A stretch of DNA of 64,000 bases from Staphylococcus sp. IVB6181 (GTDB taxonomy: Bacteria; Bacillota; Bacilli; Staphylococcales; Staphylococcaceae), in NCBI RefSeq assembly GCF_025561445.1, contig NZ_CP095096.1, forward strand, positions 1,963,822-2,027,821. The letters are read 5' to 3'. Positions 50,044-60,243 of this stretch are shown here, piece by piece. The first letter of the stretch is position 1. Each line of letters opens with the position of its first letter. Below the pieces are notes generated by a model, which saw nothing but the letters and a program-made list of their open reading frames with translations, ran no database searches and was not told the origin of the DNA. The translations under genes were made by a program, and so were the position numbers.

Positions 50044-51192
50044 TTATACTTCTACACTTAAACGCGGAATGAATGTTTCGAAATGAATTTGAGATTTATC
50101 TACACCTAATTCATAAAGTTCATTCACGATTGATTTTAAGAATGGAATACCGCCGCATACATAAACTTCTGTATCTTTTGAGATATATTGTTTTAAATGT
50201 TCTTTTGTAATATAACCATCTGCTTCGCGATCATGAACTTCATAAGAAGCATGATCATTTTCTTCAGCGTCATTAGATAAGCGTTGTGCAAACGGCACAT
50301 CTTTAATATCTTTGACATTGTGAATGAATTGAATGCTAGGCGCATCAACTTCAATGGCTTTTTCAAACATTGAAACTAATGGTGTAACACCAATACCTGA
50401 AGCAAGTAACAATTGATCTTTATCAGTGTTGTGCAATCTGAATGCTCCGACTGGCGCTGATAAATTAATGTCATCTCCGACTTTGAATTCATCATGAAGG
50501 ATAGTTGAAACTTCACCTTCATTGTCTTCTGATACATCGCGTTTAACCGCAAATGTTAATGTATCTTCATCTCCGCCTACAATTGAATAGTGGCGTTTTG
50601 CTCTATATGGAAGTTTTTCGCTTGATACATCTACAGTAATATATTGTCCAGCTTCAAAATTGCTTAAATCATATTTATCAGATGAAACTGTGAATGCTTT
50701 AATATCAGAAGCTACATTTTCAATATTTGTAATTGAGAAAGGTTGGAAGCCGTCCCATAACATTTCAGCATACATTTCTTTTTCAACTTGAATGAAAACA
50801 TCAGCAATTTCCCAATATGCATTGATCCAAGCTTGGATAATCGGATCTTCTTCTTTTAAATCCAACACGTGCATAATTGCGGCAATTAAGTTTTCACCTA
50901 CAATTTTGTAACCTGATTCCGGTACTTGAAGTGCACAGTGTTTGTAAGCAATTTCTTTAACTACAGGCATGATTGCGCCTAATTTTTCAATATTCGCTGC
51001 TGCAGCTAATACTGTTTGAGCTAAAGCTGTGGATTGCAAACCTTTTTTCTGGTTGGTTTGGTTGAACATATTACGAAGTTCTGGATGTTCATTAAACATT
51101 CTGTTATAGAAGAATGATGTAATTTCCACACCTCTTTCTTGAAGAACTGGTACTGTTTGTTTGATAATATCTTTATCTTTTTCAGATAACAT
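50044..51192 (-). CDS. hmp: Flavohaemoprotein (nitric oxide dioxygenase) Hmp
   Basis: Converts NO to nitrate using O2 and NAD(P)H; nitrosative stress defence. 382 residues: globin domain to about 140 with the proximal haem His in EIAYKHCALQVPE, FAD domain with the RHYSIVG motif, and NAD domain with GIGVTPLVSM and YVCGGIPFLKS. Ends with HFETFIPRLSVEV. Stands alone, with a long upstream region. Confidence 0.93.
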   Translation of the reverse strand: MLSEKDKDIIKQTVPVLQERGVEITSFFYNRMFNEHPELRNMFNQTNQKKGLQSTALAQTVLAAAANIEKLGAIMPVVKEIAYKHCALQVPESGYKIVGENLIAAIMHVLDLKEEDPIIQAWINAYWEIADVFIQVEKEMYAEMLWDGFQPFSITNIENVASDIKAFTVSSDKYDLSNFEAGQYITVDVSSEKLPYRAKRHYSIVGGDEDTLTFAVKRDVSEDNEGEVSTILHDEFKVGDDINLSAPVGAFRLHNTDKDQLLLASGIGVTPLVSMFEKAIEVDAPSIQFIHNVKDIKDVPFAQRLSNDAEENDHASYEVHDREADGYITKEHLKQYISKDTEVYVCGGIPFLKSIVNELYELGVDKSQIHFETFIPRLSVEV

Positions 51193-51660
51193 AAAACTTC
51201 ACTCCCTCTTCGACTCATTTCTATCATAATATGTTTATGTCGAAATTAAAACTTTTAATAATCAAGTTCACATAACAGACAATATTATTGAGGTATCGTT
51301 CAAAATCTTTCCATATATTTTATTGACATTGTGACAATTATGAAACAAACCGGCAGAATTTTTATTCAGATACAAGCCTTGTTAAAAACCAGATTCTGAT
51401 TTTTCTATATCCCCTTTTATATTTTTCTTCTCTGACACAGTAAATATTTGACAAATCGCAAAATTTAACAGTTTTTTAATCTGATTTTCATAATAAACCT
51501 CTAAAATAAGACTTGTTAGCAAGATTCGGTCCATAGTAGGATGAAAATACGAATGAAAATCGATATATTAAAAATAACTTAAACGCACATCACCTCACGA
51601 TAAGGGATGTACGACTATTATCCATTTAATGATTAGCCATTGAATACGGAGGTTTAAACA
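51193..51660. other. Intergenic region between hmp and the Ig-like protein
   Basis: About 470 bases, very AT-rich, divergent promoters expected. ATTGTGACAAT (about 51328-51338) is a small palindrome near the hmp side. TTGACA occurs twice (near 51323 and 51449) but no matching -10 box at 17 bases was found. Nothing else is recognised. Confidence 0.5.
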
Positions 51661-51978
51661 ATGAACAAACTATTACAGTCACTATCAGCTCTTGGTGTTT
51701 CAGCTACATTAGTTACACCAAACTTAAATGCTGAAGCTACGGATAATACTGTTCCAAAGCTTAAAGGCGTTGAAGATGCAATTATTCAAAAAGGCGAAAA
51801 TTATAATTTGCTTAACGGCGTTTCTGCATATGATAAAGAAGATGGTGACCTTACTGATCAAATCAAAGTCAGCGGTCACGTTGATACAAATACTGTAGGA
51901 AAATATAAAGTTCAGTATCAAGTCATCGATTCTGATGGCGCAAAAGATATTTCAGAGCGTTACATAGAAGTCAAATAA
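51661..51978 (+). CDS. Secreted small protein with one DUF5011/Ig-like domain
   Basis: 105 residues: a signal peptide (about 1-26, ending NAEA) followed by one Ig-like domain. LNGVSAYDKEDGDLTDQIKVSG and GKYKVQYQVIDSDGAKDISERYIEV are the typical DUF5011 signatures, usually found as repeats in large surface proteins. No LPXTG or membrane anchor, so it should be released. AGG-rich ribosome site (ACGGAGG). Similar short proteins near qox are known from staphylococci as chitinase-related. Role unknown. Confidence 0.75.
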   Translation: MNKLLQSLSALGVSATLVTPNLNAEATDNTVPKLKGVEDAIIQKGENYNLLNGVSAYDKEDGDLTDQIKVSGHVDTNTVGKYKVQYQVIDSDGAKDISERYIEVK

Positions 51979-52020
51979 TAACTGTTCTGATTAAATTCTT
52001 GAATTATATTTTTATATTTT

Positions 52021-52079
52021 GACGCTATCTCCTTCAGGGCCTTAATTGATAAGGGTTCTCAATTGTAGCGTCCTTTTTT
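52021..52079 (+). terminator. Terminator of the Ig-like protein gene
   Basis: GACGCTA (52021-52027) and TAGCGTC (52066-52072) enclose a second small stem, followed by TTTTTT. Confidence 0.75.
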
Positions 52080-52139
52080 GTGTTTTCCACGATTTATGTC
52101 AGTATTCACAAAATGGACACATAAATTTAACAAATCTGT

Positions 52140-52174
52140 GAAAGCCCGTCAGTCCTAGTGTCTGTAAGGCTTTC
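52140..52174 (+). terminator. Hairpin with T-run upstream of qoxA
   Basis: GAAAGCC (52140-52146) against GGCTTTC (52168-52174) followed by TTTATTTTTTATT, about 105 bases before qoxA. A second terminator or an attenuator. Confidence 0.55.
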
Positions 52175-52278
52175 TTTATTTTTTATTAAAAAAAATCCTT
52201 ATACCCACTTGTAAATATTGCGTAATAAACTAAAATTATTGTTAAGCCCTACAATTGTAGTATTAGGAGGTCAATAAA

Positions 52279-53391
52279 GTGTCAAAAATCAAGTCTTTGC
52301 TTCTATTGTTCGGCTCACTGATTTTACTCAGTGGTTGTGAACATATGGAAGTACTTAACCCAAAAGGGCCAATGGCAAGCAGTTTAAAATGGCTGATTAT
52401 TTATTCAATCATCTTTATGCTTGTTATTGTCGTGGTTGTATTTGTTCTATTCGCAGTATTTGCTTATAAATACCGTTATTCAAATACAACTGAATCAGGT
52501 AAAGTACATCACAGTACTTTATTAGAAACTATTTGGTTCATCGTACCATTCATCATTTTACTTGCTTTGGCAATTCCAACAGTAAAAACACTGTATGAGT
52601 ATGATGCTCCGCCTGCAAAAGACAAAGACCCTGTCGTTGTTTATGCAACAAGTGCAGGATTCAAATGGTTCTTTGCTTATCCAGAGCAAAAAATCGAAAC
52701 AGTGAATCATTTAACGATTCCTAAGAACCGTCCTATCGTGTTCAAATTACAAGCTATGGACACAATGACAAGTTTCTGGATTCCGCAACTCGGCGGTCAA
52801 AAATATGCAATGACTGCTATGACAATGGAATGGACATTAGAAGCTGACCAAGAAGGTACGTTCCGTGGACGTAACTCGAACTTCAACGGTGAAGGTTTCG
52901 CTCGTCAAACATTCCCAGTAAAAGCAGTAAGCAACTCAGAGTTCAACAAATGGGTAGAAAAAGCTAAAAAAGCACCTAAGATTTCACAAGATGCTTTTGA
53001 TAAACAATTACTGCCTACAACTAAAAACGAAGAGTTGACATTCAGCGGTACGCACATGGCGTTTGTGGACCCAGCTGCAGACCCTGAATACATCTTCTAT
53101 GCATATAAACGTTTCCACTACACACCTAAGGATCCGAACTTCTACGATGTAACTGAAGGCGTACTTGACAAACCGGATGCTAAATATCCAGCTCGTAAGT
53201 CTCAAGTTACTAATGCTATGTACAAACGTCATGGTATGGAAGCTATGATTCTTAAGAACGACCAGCCATATGATAATGAGTTCAAGAAAGGCGAATCTCA
53301 TAATATGGACGAAATGGAAAAAGCTCACAAAGGTTCAAAAGACGAAAAAGCTGAAGAGCTTCAAAAGAAAAACAATGGAGGTGAACATTAA
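52279..53391 (+). CDS. qoxA: Cytochrome aa3/bo3-type quinol oxidase subunit II QoxA
   Basis: 370-residue lipoprotein subunit. Signal peptide with lipobox LLSGC (Cys about 20), two membrane segments (about 35-60 and 85-105), then the cupredoxin-like external domain. It lacks the cysteine pair of CuA, as expected for a quinol rather than cytochrome c oxidase. Ends in a charged [17 protein letters not shown] tail. Starts at GTG 52279 behind AGGAGG; overlaps qoxB by one base. Confidence 0.95.
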   Translation: MSKIKSLLLLFGSLILLSGCEHMEVLNPKGPMASSLKWLIIYSIIFMLVIVVVVFVLFAVFAYKYRYSNTTESGKVHHSTLLETIWFIVPFIILLALAIPTVKTLYEYDAPPAKDKDPVVVYATSAGFKWFFAYPEQKIETVNHLTIPKNRPIVFKLQAMDTMTSFWIPQLGGQKYAMTAMTMEWTLEADQEGTFRGRNSNFNGEGFARQTFPVKAVSNSEFNKWVEKAKKAPKISQDAFDKQLLPTTKNEELTFSGTHMAFVDPAADPEYIFYAYKRFHYTPKDPNFYDVTEGVLDKPDAKYPARKSQVTNAMYKRHGMEAMILKNDQPYDNEFKKGESHNMDEMEKAHKGSKDEKAEELQKKNNGGEH

Positions 53392-55373
53392 TGAATTTCC
53401 CATGGCATGAATTACTCGTACATGGTAACTGGATGATTACAATGGCCCAAATCGGTGCCCCATTCTTAGTTATCGGTGTAATCGCAGTAATCACTTACTT
53501 TAAGTTATGGAAATATCTTTACAGAGAATGGTTCACAACAATTGACCATAAGAAAATCGGATTATTGTATCTGATTTGTGCTGTATTAATGTTCGTCCGC
53601 GGTGGTATTGATGCAATCTTGATTCGTACGCAATTAACGATTCCAAACAACCCATTCTTGGAATCAAACCACTATAACGAAATCTTTACTACACACGGTG
53701 TTATCATGATTATCTTCATGGCAATGCCATTCATTTTCGGTTTATGGAACGTTGTTGTACCATTACAAATCGGTGCACGCGACGTTGCATTCCCAGTTAT
53801 GAATAACATCAGTTTCTGGTTATTCTTCGGTGGTATGTTGTTATTCAACATGTCATTCATTATCGGTGGTTCACCTGCTGCAGGTTGGACTAACTACGCA
53901 CCGCTTGCCGGTGAATTCAGTCCTGGCCCTGGTGTCAACTACTACTTGCTAGCGATTCAGCTTTCAGGTATCGGTACACTTATGACAGGTATTAACTTCT
54001 TCGTAACAATCTTACGAATGAAAACACCAACTATGAAATTCATGGATATGCCAATGTTCACAGTAACAACTTTCGTTACTGCATTAATCGTTATCTTGGT
54101 ATTCCCTATTTTCACAGTTACATTAGCACTTATGACAATTGACCGTATCTTCGGTTCTCAATTCTTTACAGTTGATAATGGTGGTATGCCAATGCTTTGG
54201 GCGAACTTCTTCTGGGTTTGGGGGCACCCTGAAGTATACATCGTTGTCCTTCCAGCATTCGGTATTTTCTCAGACGTTATCTCTACGTTCTCACGTAAAC
54301 ACTTATTCGGTCATAAAAGTATGATCTGGGCAACAGCTGCTATCTCATTCTTGAGTTTCTTAGTTTGGGTTCACCATTTCTTCACTATGGGTAATGGTCC
54401 TTTAATCAACTCATTCTTCTCAATCTCAACAATGTTAATCGCTGTGCCTACCGGTGTTAAAATATTCAACTGGTTAGCTACGCTATACCAAGGTCGAATT
54501 TCATTCGAATCGCCAATGCTATTCTCATTAGCGTTCATCCCAACATTCACAATTGGTGGGGTAACAGGGGTAATGTTAGCAATGGCTTCAACAGACTATC
54601 AGTACCATAATACGTACTTCTTAGTAGCCCACTTCCACTACACATTAGTTTGTGGTGTTGTGTTTGCTTGTTTAGCAGCACTTATCTTCTGGTATCCTAA
54701 GATGATGGGTTACAAATTGAATGAACGCTTGAACAAACCATTCTTCTGGTTATTCGTAATCGGATTCAACGTTTGTTTCATGCCGCAATTCATTCTTGGT
54801 TTAGATGGTATGCCACGTCGTTTATACACTTACATGCCATCAGACGGTTGGTTCATGTTAAACGTAATTTCTACAATCGGTGCTTTACTGATGTCAATCG
54901 GCTTCTTATTCTTAGTAGTCAACATCGTATACAGTCACCTTAAAGAACCACGTATCGCTACTGGCGACTCATGGGGTATCGGACGTTCACTTGAGTGGAG
55001 TACAGCTTCATCAATTCCACCAGTGTACAACTTCGCTATCACTCCAGACTGGGATGATTTAGATACATTCGTAGACATGAAGAAACAAGGCCGTCACTAT
55101 TTAGATAACCATAATTATAAAGACATCCACATGCCTAACAACACACCTGTCGGATTCTTTATGGCTATCTTCTTAACTGTAGGTTCATTCTTCTTAACAT
55201 TTGAAACTATCGTACCTGCAATTATTTGCTTAATCGGTACTTTAGGCACTATGGTTTACAGAAGTTTCCAAGTCGACCATGGTTACTATATCCCAGCTTC
55301 TGAAGTAGCTGCTACTGAAGCAAAACTTCGTGAAGCTCGTGAAAAAGAACGGGAGGCTGAGAGTCATGCATGA
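53391..55373 (+). CDS. qoxB: Quinol oxidase subunit I QoxB
   Basis: Haem-copper catalytic subunit that reduces oxygen and pumps protons. 660 residues, about 14-15 membrane segments. Ligands visible: low-spin haem His in [11 protein letters not shown], Cu-B His in [14 protein letters not shown] and VHHFFTMG, and paired haem His in [12 protein letters not shown]. The overlaps with qoxA and qoxC indicate one operon. Confidence 0.97.
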   Translation: MNFPWHELLVHGNWMITMAQIGAPFLVIGVIAVITYFKLWKYLYREWFTTIDHKKIGLLYLICAVLMFVRGGIDAILIRTQLTIPNNPFLESNHYNEIFTTHGVIMIIFMAMPFIFGLWNVVVPLQIGARDVAFPVMNNISFWLFFGGMLLFNMSFIIGGSPAAGWTNYAPLAGEFSPGPGVNYYLLAIQLSGIGTLMTGINFFVTILRMKTPTMKFMDMPMFTVTTFVTALIVILVFPIFTVTLALMTIDRIFGSQFFTVDNGGMPMLWANFFWVWGHPEVYIVVLPAFGIFSDVISTFSRKHLFGHKSMIWATAAISFLSFLVWVHHFFTMGNGPLINSFFSISTMLIAVPTGVKIFNWLATLYQGRISFESPMLFSLAFIPTFTIGGVTGVMLAMASTDYQYHNTYFLVAHFHYTLVCGVVFACLAALIFWYPKMMGYKLNERLNKPFFWLFVIGFNVCFMPQFILGLDGMPRRLYTYMPSDGWFMLNVISTIGALLMSIGFLFLVVNIVYSHLKEPRIATGDSWGIGRSLEWSTASSIPPVYNFAITPDWDDLDTFVDMKKQGRHYLDNHNYKDIHMPNNTPVGFFMAIFLTVGSFFLTFETIVPAIICLIGTLGTMVYRSFQVDHGYYIPASEVAATEAKLREAREKEREAESHA

Positions 55374-55968
55374 TACAAAAACAATTGATGCACAATCGCA
55401 TGAAGGTGAAGTAAATAAGTTTGGCTTTTGGATCTTCCTAACAGCTGAATTCTCTTTATTCGGTACTCTATTTGCTACATTGCTTATCATGCAGCATGGT
55501 GGCGATTACGCAAATATGCTTACAACTGATTTATTCGAATTACCGCTTATCTTATTAATGACATTCGCGTTATTAATCAGTTCATATACTTGTGGTATTT
55601 CAATTTATTATATGAGACAAGAAAAGCAAAAATTAATGATGATCTGGATGATTATCACAGTATTGCTTGGTGTGTTATTCGTAGCTTTAGAAATTTACGA
55701 GTTCGCACATTATGCTCATGAAGGTGTTACACCTCAAATCGGTTCTTACTGGTCTAGTTTCTTCATCCTGTTAGGAACACACGGTGTCCACGTTTCGTTG
55801 GGTATCGGTTGGGTAATCTGTTTATTAATCCAAGTTGCAAGACGCGGACTTAATACAGACAATGCTCCTAAATTATTTATAGTAAGTTTATACTGGCACT
55901 TCTTAGATGTTGTTTGGGTCTTCATCTTCACTGCAGTATACATGATAGGGATGGTGTATAGCGGATGA
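55366..55968 (+). CDS. qoxC: Quinol oxidase subunit III QoxC
   Basis: 200 residues, five membrane segments, with the conserved [20 protein letters not shown] and [11 protein letters not shown] stretches. I start at ATG 55366 ([11 protein letters not shown]), placed by GGGAGG; it overlaps the end of qoxB by eight bases. Structural subunit of the oxidase. Confidence 0.95.
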   Translation: MHDTKTIDAQSHEGEVNKFGFWIFLTAEFSLFGTLFATLLIMQHGGDYANMLTTDLFELPLILLMTFALLISSYTCGISIYYMRQEKQKLMMIWMIITVLLGVLFVALEIYEFAHYAHEGVTPQIGSYWSSFFILLGTHGVHVSLGIGWVICLLIQVARRGLNTDNAPKLFIVSLYWHFLDVVWVFIFTAVYMIGMVYSG

Positions 55969-56255
55969 GTACAATAGCAAAACACACAGTCGGCTTTATT
56001 GCCTCAATTGTCTTGACACTATTAGCAGTTTTCGTGACTCTTTACACATCATTGACACTTAATGCTAAGATTACAATTATCTTTGGATTCGCGTTTATCC
56101 AAGCAGCACTTCAATTGTTAATGTTCATGCACTTAACTGAAGGTCGCGACGGACGCACACAAGTATTCAAAGTTATCTTCGCCATTATCATTACCCTAGT
56201 AACTATTATCGGTTCATATTGGGTTATGGTCGGCGGACACAGTGCTCATATGTAA
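55965..56255 (+). CDS. qoxD: Quinol oxidase subunit IV QoxD
   Basis: 96 residues, three membrane segments, with [17 protein letters not shown] typical for subunit IV. ATGA overlap with qoxC. Last gene of qoxABCD; followed by a strong terminator. Confidence 0.94.
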   Translation: MSTIAKHTVGFIASIVLTLLAVFVTLYTSLTLNAKITIIFGFAFIQAALQLLMFMHLTEGRDGRTQVFKVIFAIIITLVTIIGSYWVMVGGHSAHM

Positions 56256-56277
56256 TAGCATTGCATATATGATGCAC

Positions 56278-56312
56278 AAAACTGGCAGGGTTCTCCCCTG
56301 CCAGTTTTTTTA
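56278..56312 (+). terminator. Terminator of qoxABCD
   Basis: AAAACTGGCAGGG-TTCTC-CCCTGCCAGTTTTTTT, a strong stem 25 bases after the qoxD stop. Confidence 0.9.
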
Positions 56313-56392
56313 TACATAAACTTAGACTAATAAGCTGAAGGATTATAGAATATGAGAGTAGCCTATTAAATGAATATAAGGAGGATATAGAA

Positions 56393-57301
56393 ATGACTAT
56401 TCCAATTATTTTAGATACAGATCCAGGTATTGATGATGCGGCCGCTATCAGTATCGCACTCAATCACCCTGAAATAGATGTTAAAATGATTTCTACAGTA
56501 CATGGCAATGTCAATATAGATAAAACAACACGCAATGCATTGCAGCTTAAAGGATTCTTCAATAGTAAAGTCCCTGTACACAGAGGCGCAGCAGCACCTT
56601 TGATTAACAACCCTATTGATGCCTCTCATGTCCATGGCGAAACAGGAATGGGCGGTTATGAACTACCTGAACCAGACCCGTCTCTGCTGTCATCTAATTC
56701 AGCCATTCAAGCAATGAAAGAGACACTTTTGAATGCTGATACACCGATTACTATCGTACCGATTGGTCCGCTGACAAATATTGCTTTGTTATTTAAAACG
56801 TATCCAGAAGTTAAAACAAACGTGAAAGAGATTGTATTGATGGGCGGCAGTGCTGGTCGAGGCAACGTCACACCTGCTGCTGAATTCAACATATACTGTG
56901 ATCCTGAAGCAGCAGACATCGTCTTTAAAGCTGGTCTCCCTATCACGATGGTAGGTTTAGATGTTGCAAGAGGTGCCAGCCTTTCAAGCTCAGCAATCGA
57001 GGAATTGAAGTCCATCAACGAAACGACTGATATGCTGTATCATATGTTCAATCATTATCATGGAGATGAATTCGACAACGGCTTAGCTGTTTACGATGCC
57101 TACACGATGTTATACCTCTTGCATTCAGATGACTTTAAGACAGCAGACGCGCATGTAAATATCGAGCTGAATGGTACACATACCAGAGGTGCTACGGTGG
57201 TAGATTACAATGCGGATGAAAAGCCTGTGACTGTCGTATTAGCAGTAGACAAAAGCAAATTTAAACACTTATTCTTTGATGCATTGGCACACGCAAAATA
57301 G
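56393..57301 (+). CDS. Inosine/uridine-preferring nucleoside hydrolase
   Basis: 302 residues, cleaves ribonucleosides to base and ribose. The calcium-binding family signature DTDPGIDDA stands at residues 8-16; also IVPIGPLTN, VLMGGSAGRGNVTPAAEFNIYCDPEAA, and the C-terminal NGLAVYDA. AAGGAGG precedes the ATG. Whether it prefers purines or pyrimidines cannot be told. It lies between qoxABCD and lacR and starts the variable region. Confidence 0.9.
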   Translation: MTIPIILDTDPGIDDAAAISIALNHPEIDVKMISTVHGNVNIDKTTRNALQLKGFFNSKVPVHRGAAAPLINNPIDASHVHGETGMGGYELPEPDPSLLSSNSAIQAMKETLLNADTPITIVPIGPLTNIALLFKTYPEVKTNVKEIVLMGGSAGRGNVTPAAEFNIYCDPEAADIVFKAGLPITMVGLDVARGASLSSSAIEELKSINETTDMLYHMFNHYHGDEFDNGLAVYDAYTMLYLLHSDDFKTADAHVNIELNGTHTRGATVVDYNADEKPVTVVLAVDKSKFKHLFFDALAHAK

Positions 57302-57377
57302 TCTCTGCATATTCAAACATTGCTTGTATGCTATAATAATTACAAAATTGAAATTAATAGCCAGGTTGTGATTTATA

Positions 57378-58127
57378 TTGAATTTAAAAGAAGCACGACA
57401 TCAAAAAATATTAAAAAGCCTGAAAGAAAACGGCAGTGTCAGTGTGAGCGAATTATCTGACGCTATGAATGTCGCACCTATGACGATCAGACGTGATTTA
57501 AAAGAATTAGAAAACAAAGCACTCCTTGTGCGTGTACATGGCGGTGCAGTCCTTATGCACACCTTCTATAATGAATTGGCCAATGATGAGAAGAAAGCAC
57601 TTCATAGTGATAAAAAGCGTATTATTGCTGAAAAAGCCAGTCGCTTAATTCAAAACGAAGATACCATTTTCATCGGATCTGGAACGACTAACGAAGCAAT
57701 CTTCCCTTTTATTAAGCATATGCACCTTCGTATTATTACAAATTCACTATACATCTTTGAGCAATACGAAGCACTTGAACATATGGATATCGTATTAATC
57801 GGCGGCCGTTACCGTAAGAAGACAGGTTCCTTTATCGGTCAGCTTGCTAACACGATGTTAGAACAGCTGCATATAGATAAAGCATTTATCGGTGTGAACG
57901 GCATCAGCGATAATGATGCGACCACAGCAAATGAAGAAGAAGGCAAAGCAAATGAAATTGTATTGAATCGTTCCACTAAGAAATATCTGGTTTCGGATAG
58001 TTCGAAATTCAACACACGCGCTTTCAGTGTCTTCTATAAACTAGATGCAATTGATGCGATTATTACAGATGACGCAATGACACAACCGCTGACACAAAAA
58101 TACAGCACAATTACAGAAATTCTATAA
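57378..58127 (+). CDS. lacR: DeoR-family lactose/tagatose operon repressor LacR
   Basis: 249 residues. N-terminal DeoR helix-turn-helix (about 3-58; VSVSELSDAMNVAPMTIRRDLKELE), then the sugar-phosphate-sensing domain, with GSGTTNEAI and SDSSKFNTRAF. In staphylococci the inducer of LacR is tagatose-6-phosphate. Starts at TTG 57378 behind AGGTTG, and directly precedes lacA, whose promoter carries a palindrome. A terminator separates the two. Confidence 0.85.
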   Translation: MNLKEARHQKILKSLKENGSVSVSELSDAMNVAPMTIRRDLKELENKALLVRVHGGAVLMHTFYNELANDEKKALHSDKKRIIAEKASRLIQNEDTIFIGSGTTNEAIFPFIKHMHLRIITNSLYIFEQYEALEHMDIVLIGGRYRKKTGSFIGQLANTMLEQLHIDKAFIGVNGISDNDATTANEEEGKANEIVLNRSTKKYLVSDSSKFNTRAFSVFYKLDAIDAIITDDAMTQPLTQKYSTITEIL

Positions 58128-58142
58128 CTCTAAACGAACACA

Positions 58143-58165
58143 AACGCACATGAAAATGTGCGTTT
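58143..58165 (+). terminator. lacR terminator
   Basis: AACGCACAT-GAAA-ATGTGCGTTTTTTATTTT: strong stem and T-run just after lacR. Confidence 0.85.
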
Positions 58166-58246
58166 TTTATTTTGTCTAATTCATGAAAATTTGCATATCA
58201 ATGACTTGAATACCCCCTATTATCAACATCTTTACTCATTTTTAAC

Positions 58247-58286
58247 AATCTATCAAATTGACAGATTATCCTCTAAAGTGTATATT
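58247..58286 (+). promoter_or_regulatory. lacA promoter with LacR-type operator
   Basis: TTGACA (58258-58263), 17 bases, TATATT (58281-58286). The palindrome AATCT-A-TCAA-A-TTGA-C-AGATT at 58247-58267 overlaps the -35 box. A repressor there would block polymerase; LacR is the obvious candidate. Confidence 0.75.
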
Positions 58287-58331
58287 TTAAATAAGCACAA
58301 AATCAAACATTTTCGAACAGGAGGATTTATT

Positions 58332-58763
58332 ATGTCTATTGTTATTCATAGTGATTCACAGTCAAAAGAATTAAAAGATTTCATTCTAAAATCTTTAGCA
58401 GATGCTGAGTACGAAATCGAGGACTTATCTGTAAACAGCAAAGCAACTAACATTGCTGAAATTACATTTGAGGTTACTAAATATGTTCAAGAACACGAAG
58501 GTACTAAAGCAATTATCATTGATAATTACGGTATTGCACCTTTCAACTTTGCGAACAAACAAAAAAATATCATCGCAGCAACTGTATCTGATGAGCAATC
58601 AGCTAAAATGACTCACAGACACAACAATACAAACGTTATCGTATTAGGAAGCGAAGTAGTTGGTAAATTGAATGCATTAAACTGTGTTAAAGCATTCTTA
58701 AAAGCAGGATATGACGCTGGACGTCATCAAATCAGAGTAGATATGTTAAATTCTTTATGTTAA
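58332..58763 (+). CDS. lacA: Galactose-6-phosphate isomerase subunit LacA
   Basis: 143 residues, RpiB/LacA/LacB fold. Converts galactose-6-phosphate to tagatose-6-phosphate together with LacB. Conserved IIIDNYGIAPFNFANK, MTHRHNNTNVIVLGSEVVG. Start at ATG 58332 behind CAGGAGG. First gene of the operon. Confidence 0.92.
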   Translation: MSIVIHSDSQSKELKDFILKSLADAEYEIEDLSVNSKATNIAEITFEVTKYVQEHEGTKAIIIDNYGIAPFNFANKQKNIIAATVSDEQSAKMTHRHNNTNVIVLGSEVVGKLNALNCVKAFLKAGYDAGRHQIRVDMLNSLC

Positions 58764-58780
58764 TAGGAGGATATTAAATT

Positions 58781-59296
58781 ATGAAAATCGCTATTGGTTG
58801 TGACCATATTGTTACAAATATTAAAGCAGAAGTTGCTACTTATTTAAAAAATAACGGACATGAAGTTATCGATGTAGGAACATATGACTATGTACGTACA
58901 CACTACCCTATCTTTGGTACACGTATCGGTCATTTAGTAGCTACAGGCGAAGTAGACTTTGGTGTTGCATTATGTGGTACTGGTGTAGGTATCAGTGCAA
59001 GTGCTACTAAAGTCCCTGGTACACGTGTTGCTTTAGTTCGTGATGCAACAAGCGCGCGTTTAGCAAGATCTGAATACAACTGTAATGTTATCGCTGCCGG
59101 CGGTATGGTTACTGGTGTAGACTTAATTAAAAATATCGTTGATACATTCGCTGAAACAGAATATGAACCAACTCCAGAAAAAGATGCCATCATCAAAGCT
59201 ATGGATGAAACATTAAAACCTGAAGATGTTCATTATTCACCAGATATGTTTGATGATTTCCTTACAAAATGGAATAACGGAGAATACCACGACTAA
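58781..59296 (+). CDS. lacB: Galactose-6-phosphate isomerase subunit LacB
   Basis: 171 residues, RpiB fold, partner of LacA. Contains IAIGCDHIV, GVALCGTGVGISASATKVPGTRVAL with the catalytic cysteine, and SEYNCNVIAAGG. Ends overlapping lacC by one base. Confidence 0.94.
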   Translation: MKIAIGCDHIVTNIKAEVATYLKNNGHEVIDVGTYDYVRTHYPIFGTRIGHLVATGEVDFGVALCGTGVGISASATKVPGTRVALVRDATSARLARSEYNCNVIAAGGMVTGVDLIKNIVDTFAETEYEPTPEKDAIIKAMDETLKPEDVHYSPDMFDDFLTKWNNGEYHD

Positions 59297-60243
59297 TGGC
59301 TTTCAAATTATTAACCGTTACATTAAATCCTGCAATTGATATCAACTATCCTTTAGACAACTTTGAAATCAATTCAGTTCAACGTGCTTCAGAAGATTTT
59401 AAATCAGCTGGCGGTAAAGGTATCAACGTCGCACGTGTGGCAAGTGAACTAGGTATTGATGTTACATGTACAGGAATTATCGGCGGTAAATTCGGCGAGT
59501 GGTTAACAAACAATTTGGATGAAACACATATCAAACATGATTTCACTGTTTCTCCTGCTTCAACTCGTCTATGTATTGCCGTAACAAGCGAAAATACTCA
59601 AACTGAAATCTTAGAAAGCGGCGCATTGCAGCCTGAAGAAATTCAAGTACGCTTTTTAGAACATTTCAATACGATTATCTCTGACTTTGATTTAGTAACG
59701 ATTTCAGGCAGTCTGCCAAAAGGATTCCCTGAAGACTACTACGTTAAATTATTAGAAGTCGCTAAAGAACAAAACATTCCAGTTTGCTTAGATACTTCTG
59801 GCAAAGTATTAAACTATACTGTTAATCATTCAAAACATTGCCCTCCTCTTTTGATCAAACCGAACGACGAAGAGATTAAAGCAATTACAAATTCAGACAG
59901 TATCGACTTAGCGAATCAATTATTAGACGACAGCTTAACACACATTCCATATATCTTATTATCTTTAGGTAAAAATGGTGCGTTGTTACGCTACGAACAA
60001 CAAGTCTTTAATATTGATATTCCTAAAGTTCTTGCAGTGAACCCGGTAGGTTCAGGCGACAGCAGTTTAGCAGGCTTCTGCTACGGTATCTCTAAAGATG
60101 CTTCAATCAAAGAATCTTCTGCTTATTCTATGGCAGCAGGTATCTCTAATGCATTAGAAGCAAGAACTGGACACATTGATTTAAATAATTTCGAAAAATT
60201 CAGTAATCAAATAACAATTGAAAAGGTGGATCTTACATCATGA
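59296..60243 (+). CDS. lacC: Tagatose-6-phosphate kinase LacC
   Basis: 315 residues, PfkB ribokinase family. Makes tagatose-1,6-bisphosphate. Motifs: [17 protein letters not shown] (substrate) and [13 protein letters not shown] (catalytic Asp, anion hole). ATGA overlap with lacD. Product accumulation is a concern if LacD is inactive, because the aldolase step would be missing. Confidence 0.94.
   Translation: MAFKLLTVTLNPAIDINYPLDNFEINSVQRASEDFKSAGGKGINVARVASELGIDVTCTGIIGGKFGEWLTNNLDETHIKHDFTVSPASTRLCIAVTSENTQTEILESGALQPEEIQVRFLEHFNTIISDFDLVTISGSLPKGFPEDYYVKLLEVAKEQNIPVCLDTSGKVLNYTVNHSKHCPPLLIKPNDEEIKAITNSDSIDLANQLLDDSLTHIPYILLSLGKNGALLRYEQQVFNIDIPKVLAVNPVGSGDSSLAGFCYGISKDASIKESSAYSMAAGISNALEARTGHIDLNNFEKFSNQITIEKVDLTS

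Noticed and set aside
54139..54324. Small open frames inside qoxB and other core genes
   Set aside because: Out-of-frame shadows without ribosome sites.
58143..58331. CcpA (cre) site ahead of lacA
   Set aside because: No sequence with the central CG and adequate match was found.
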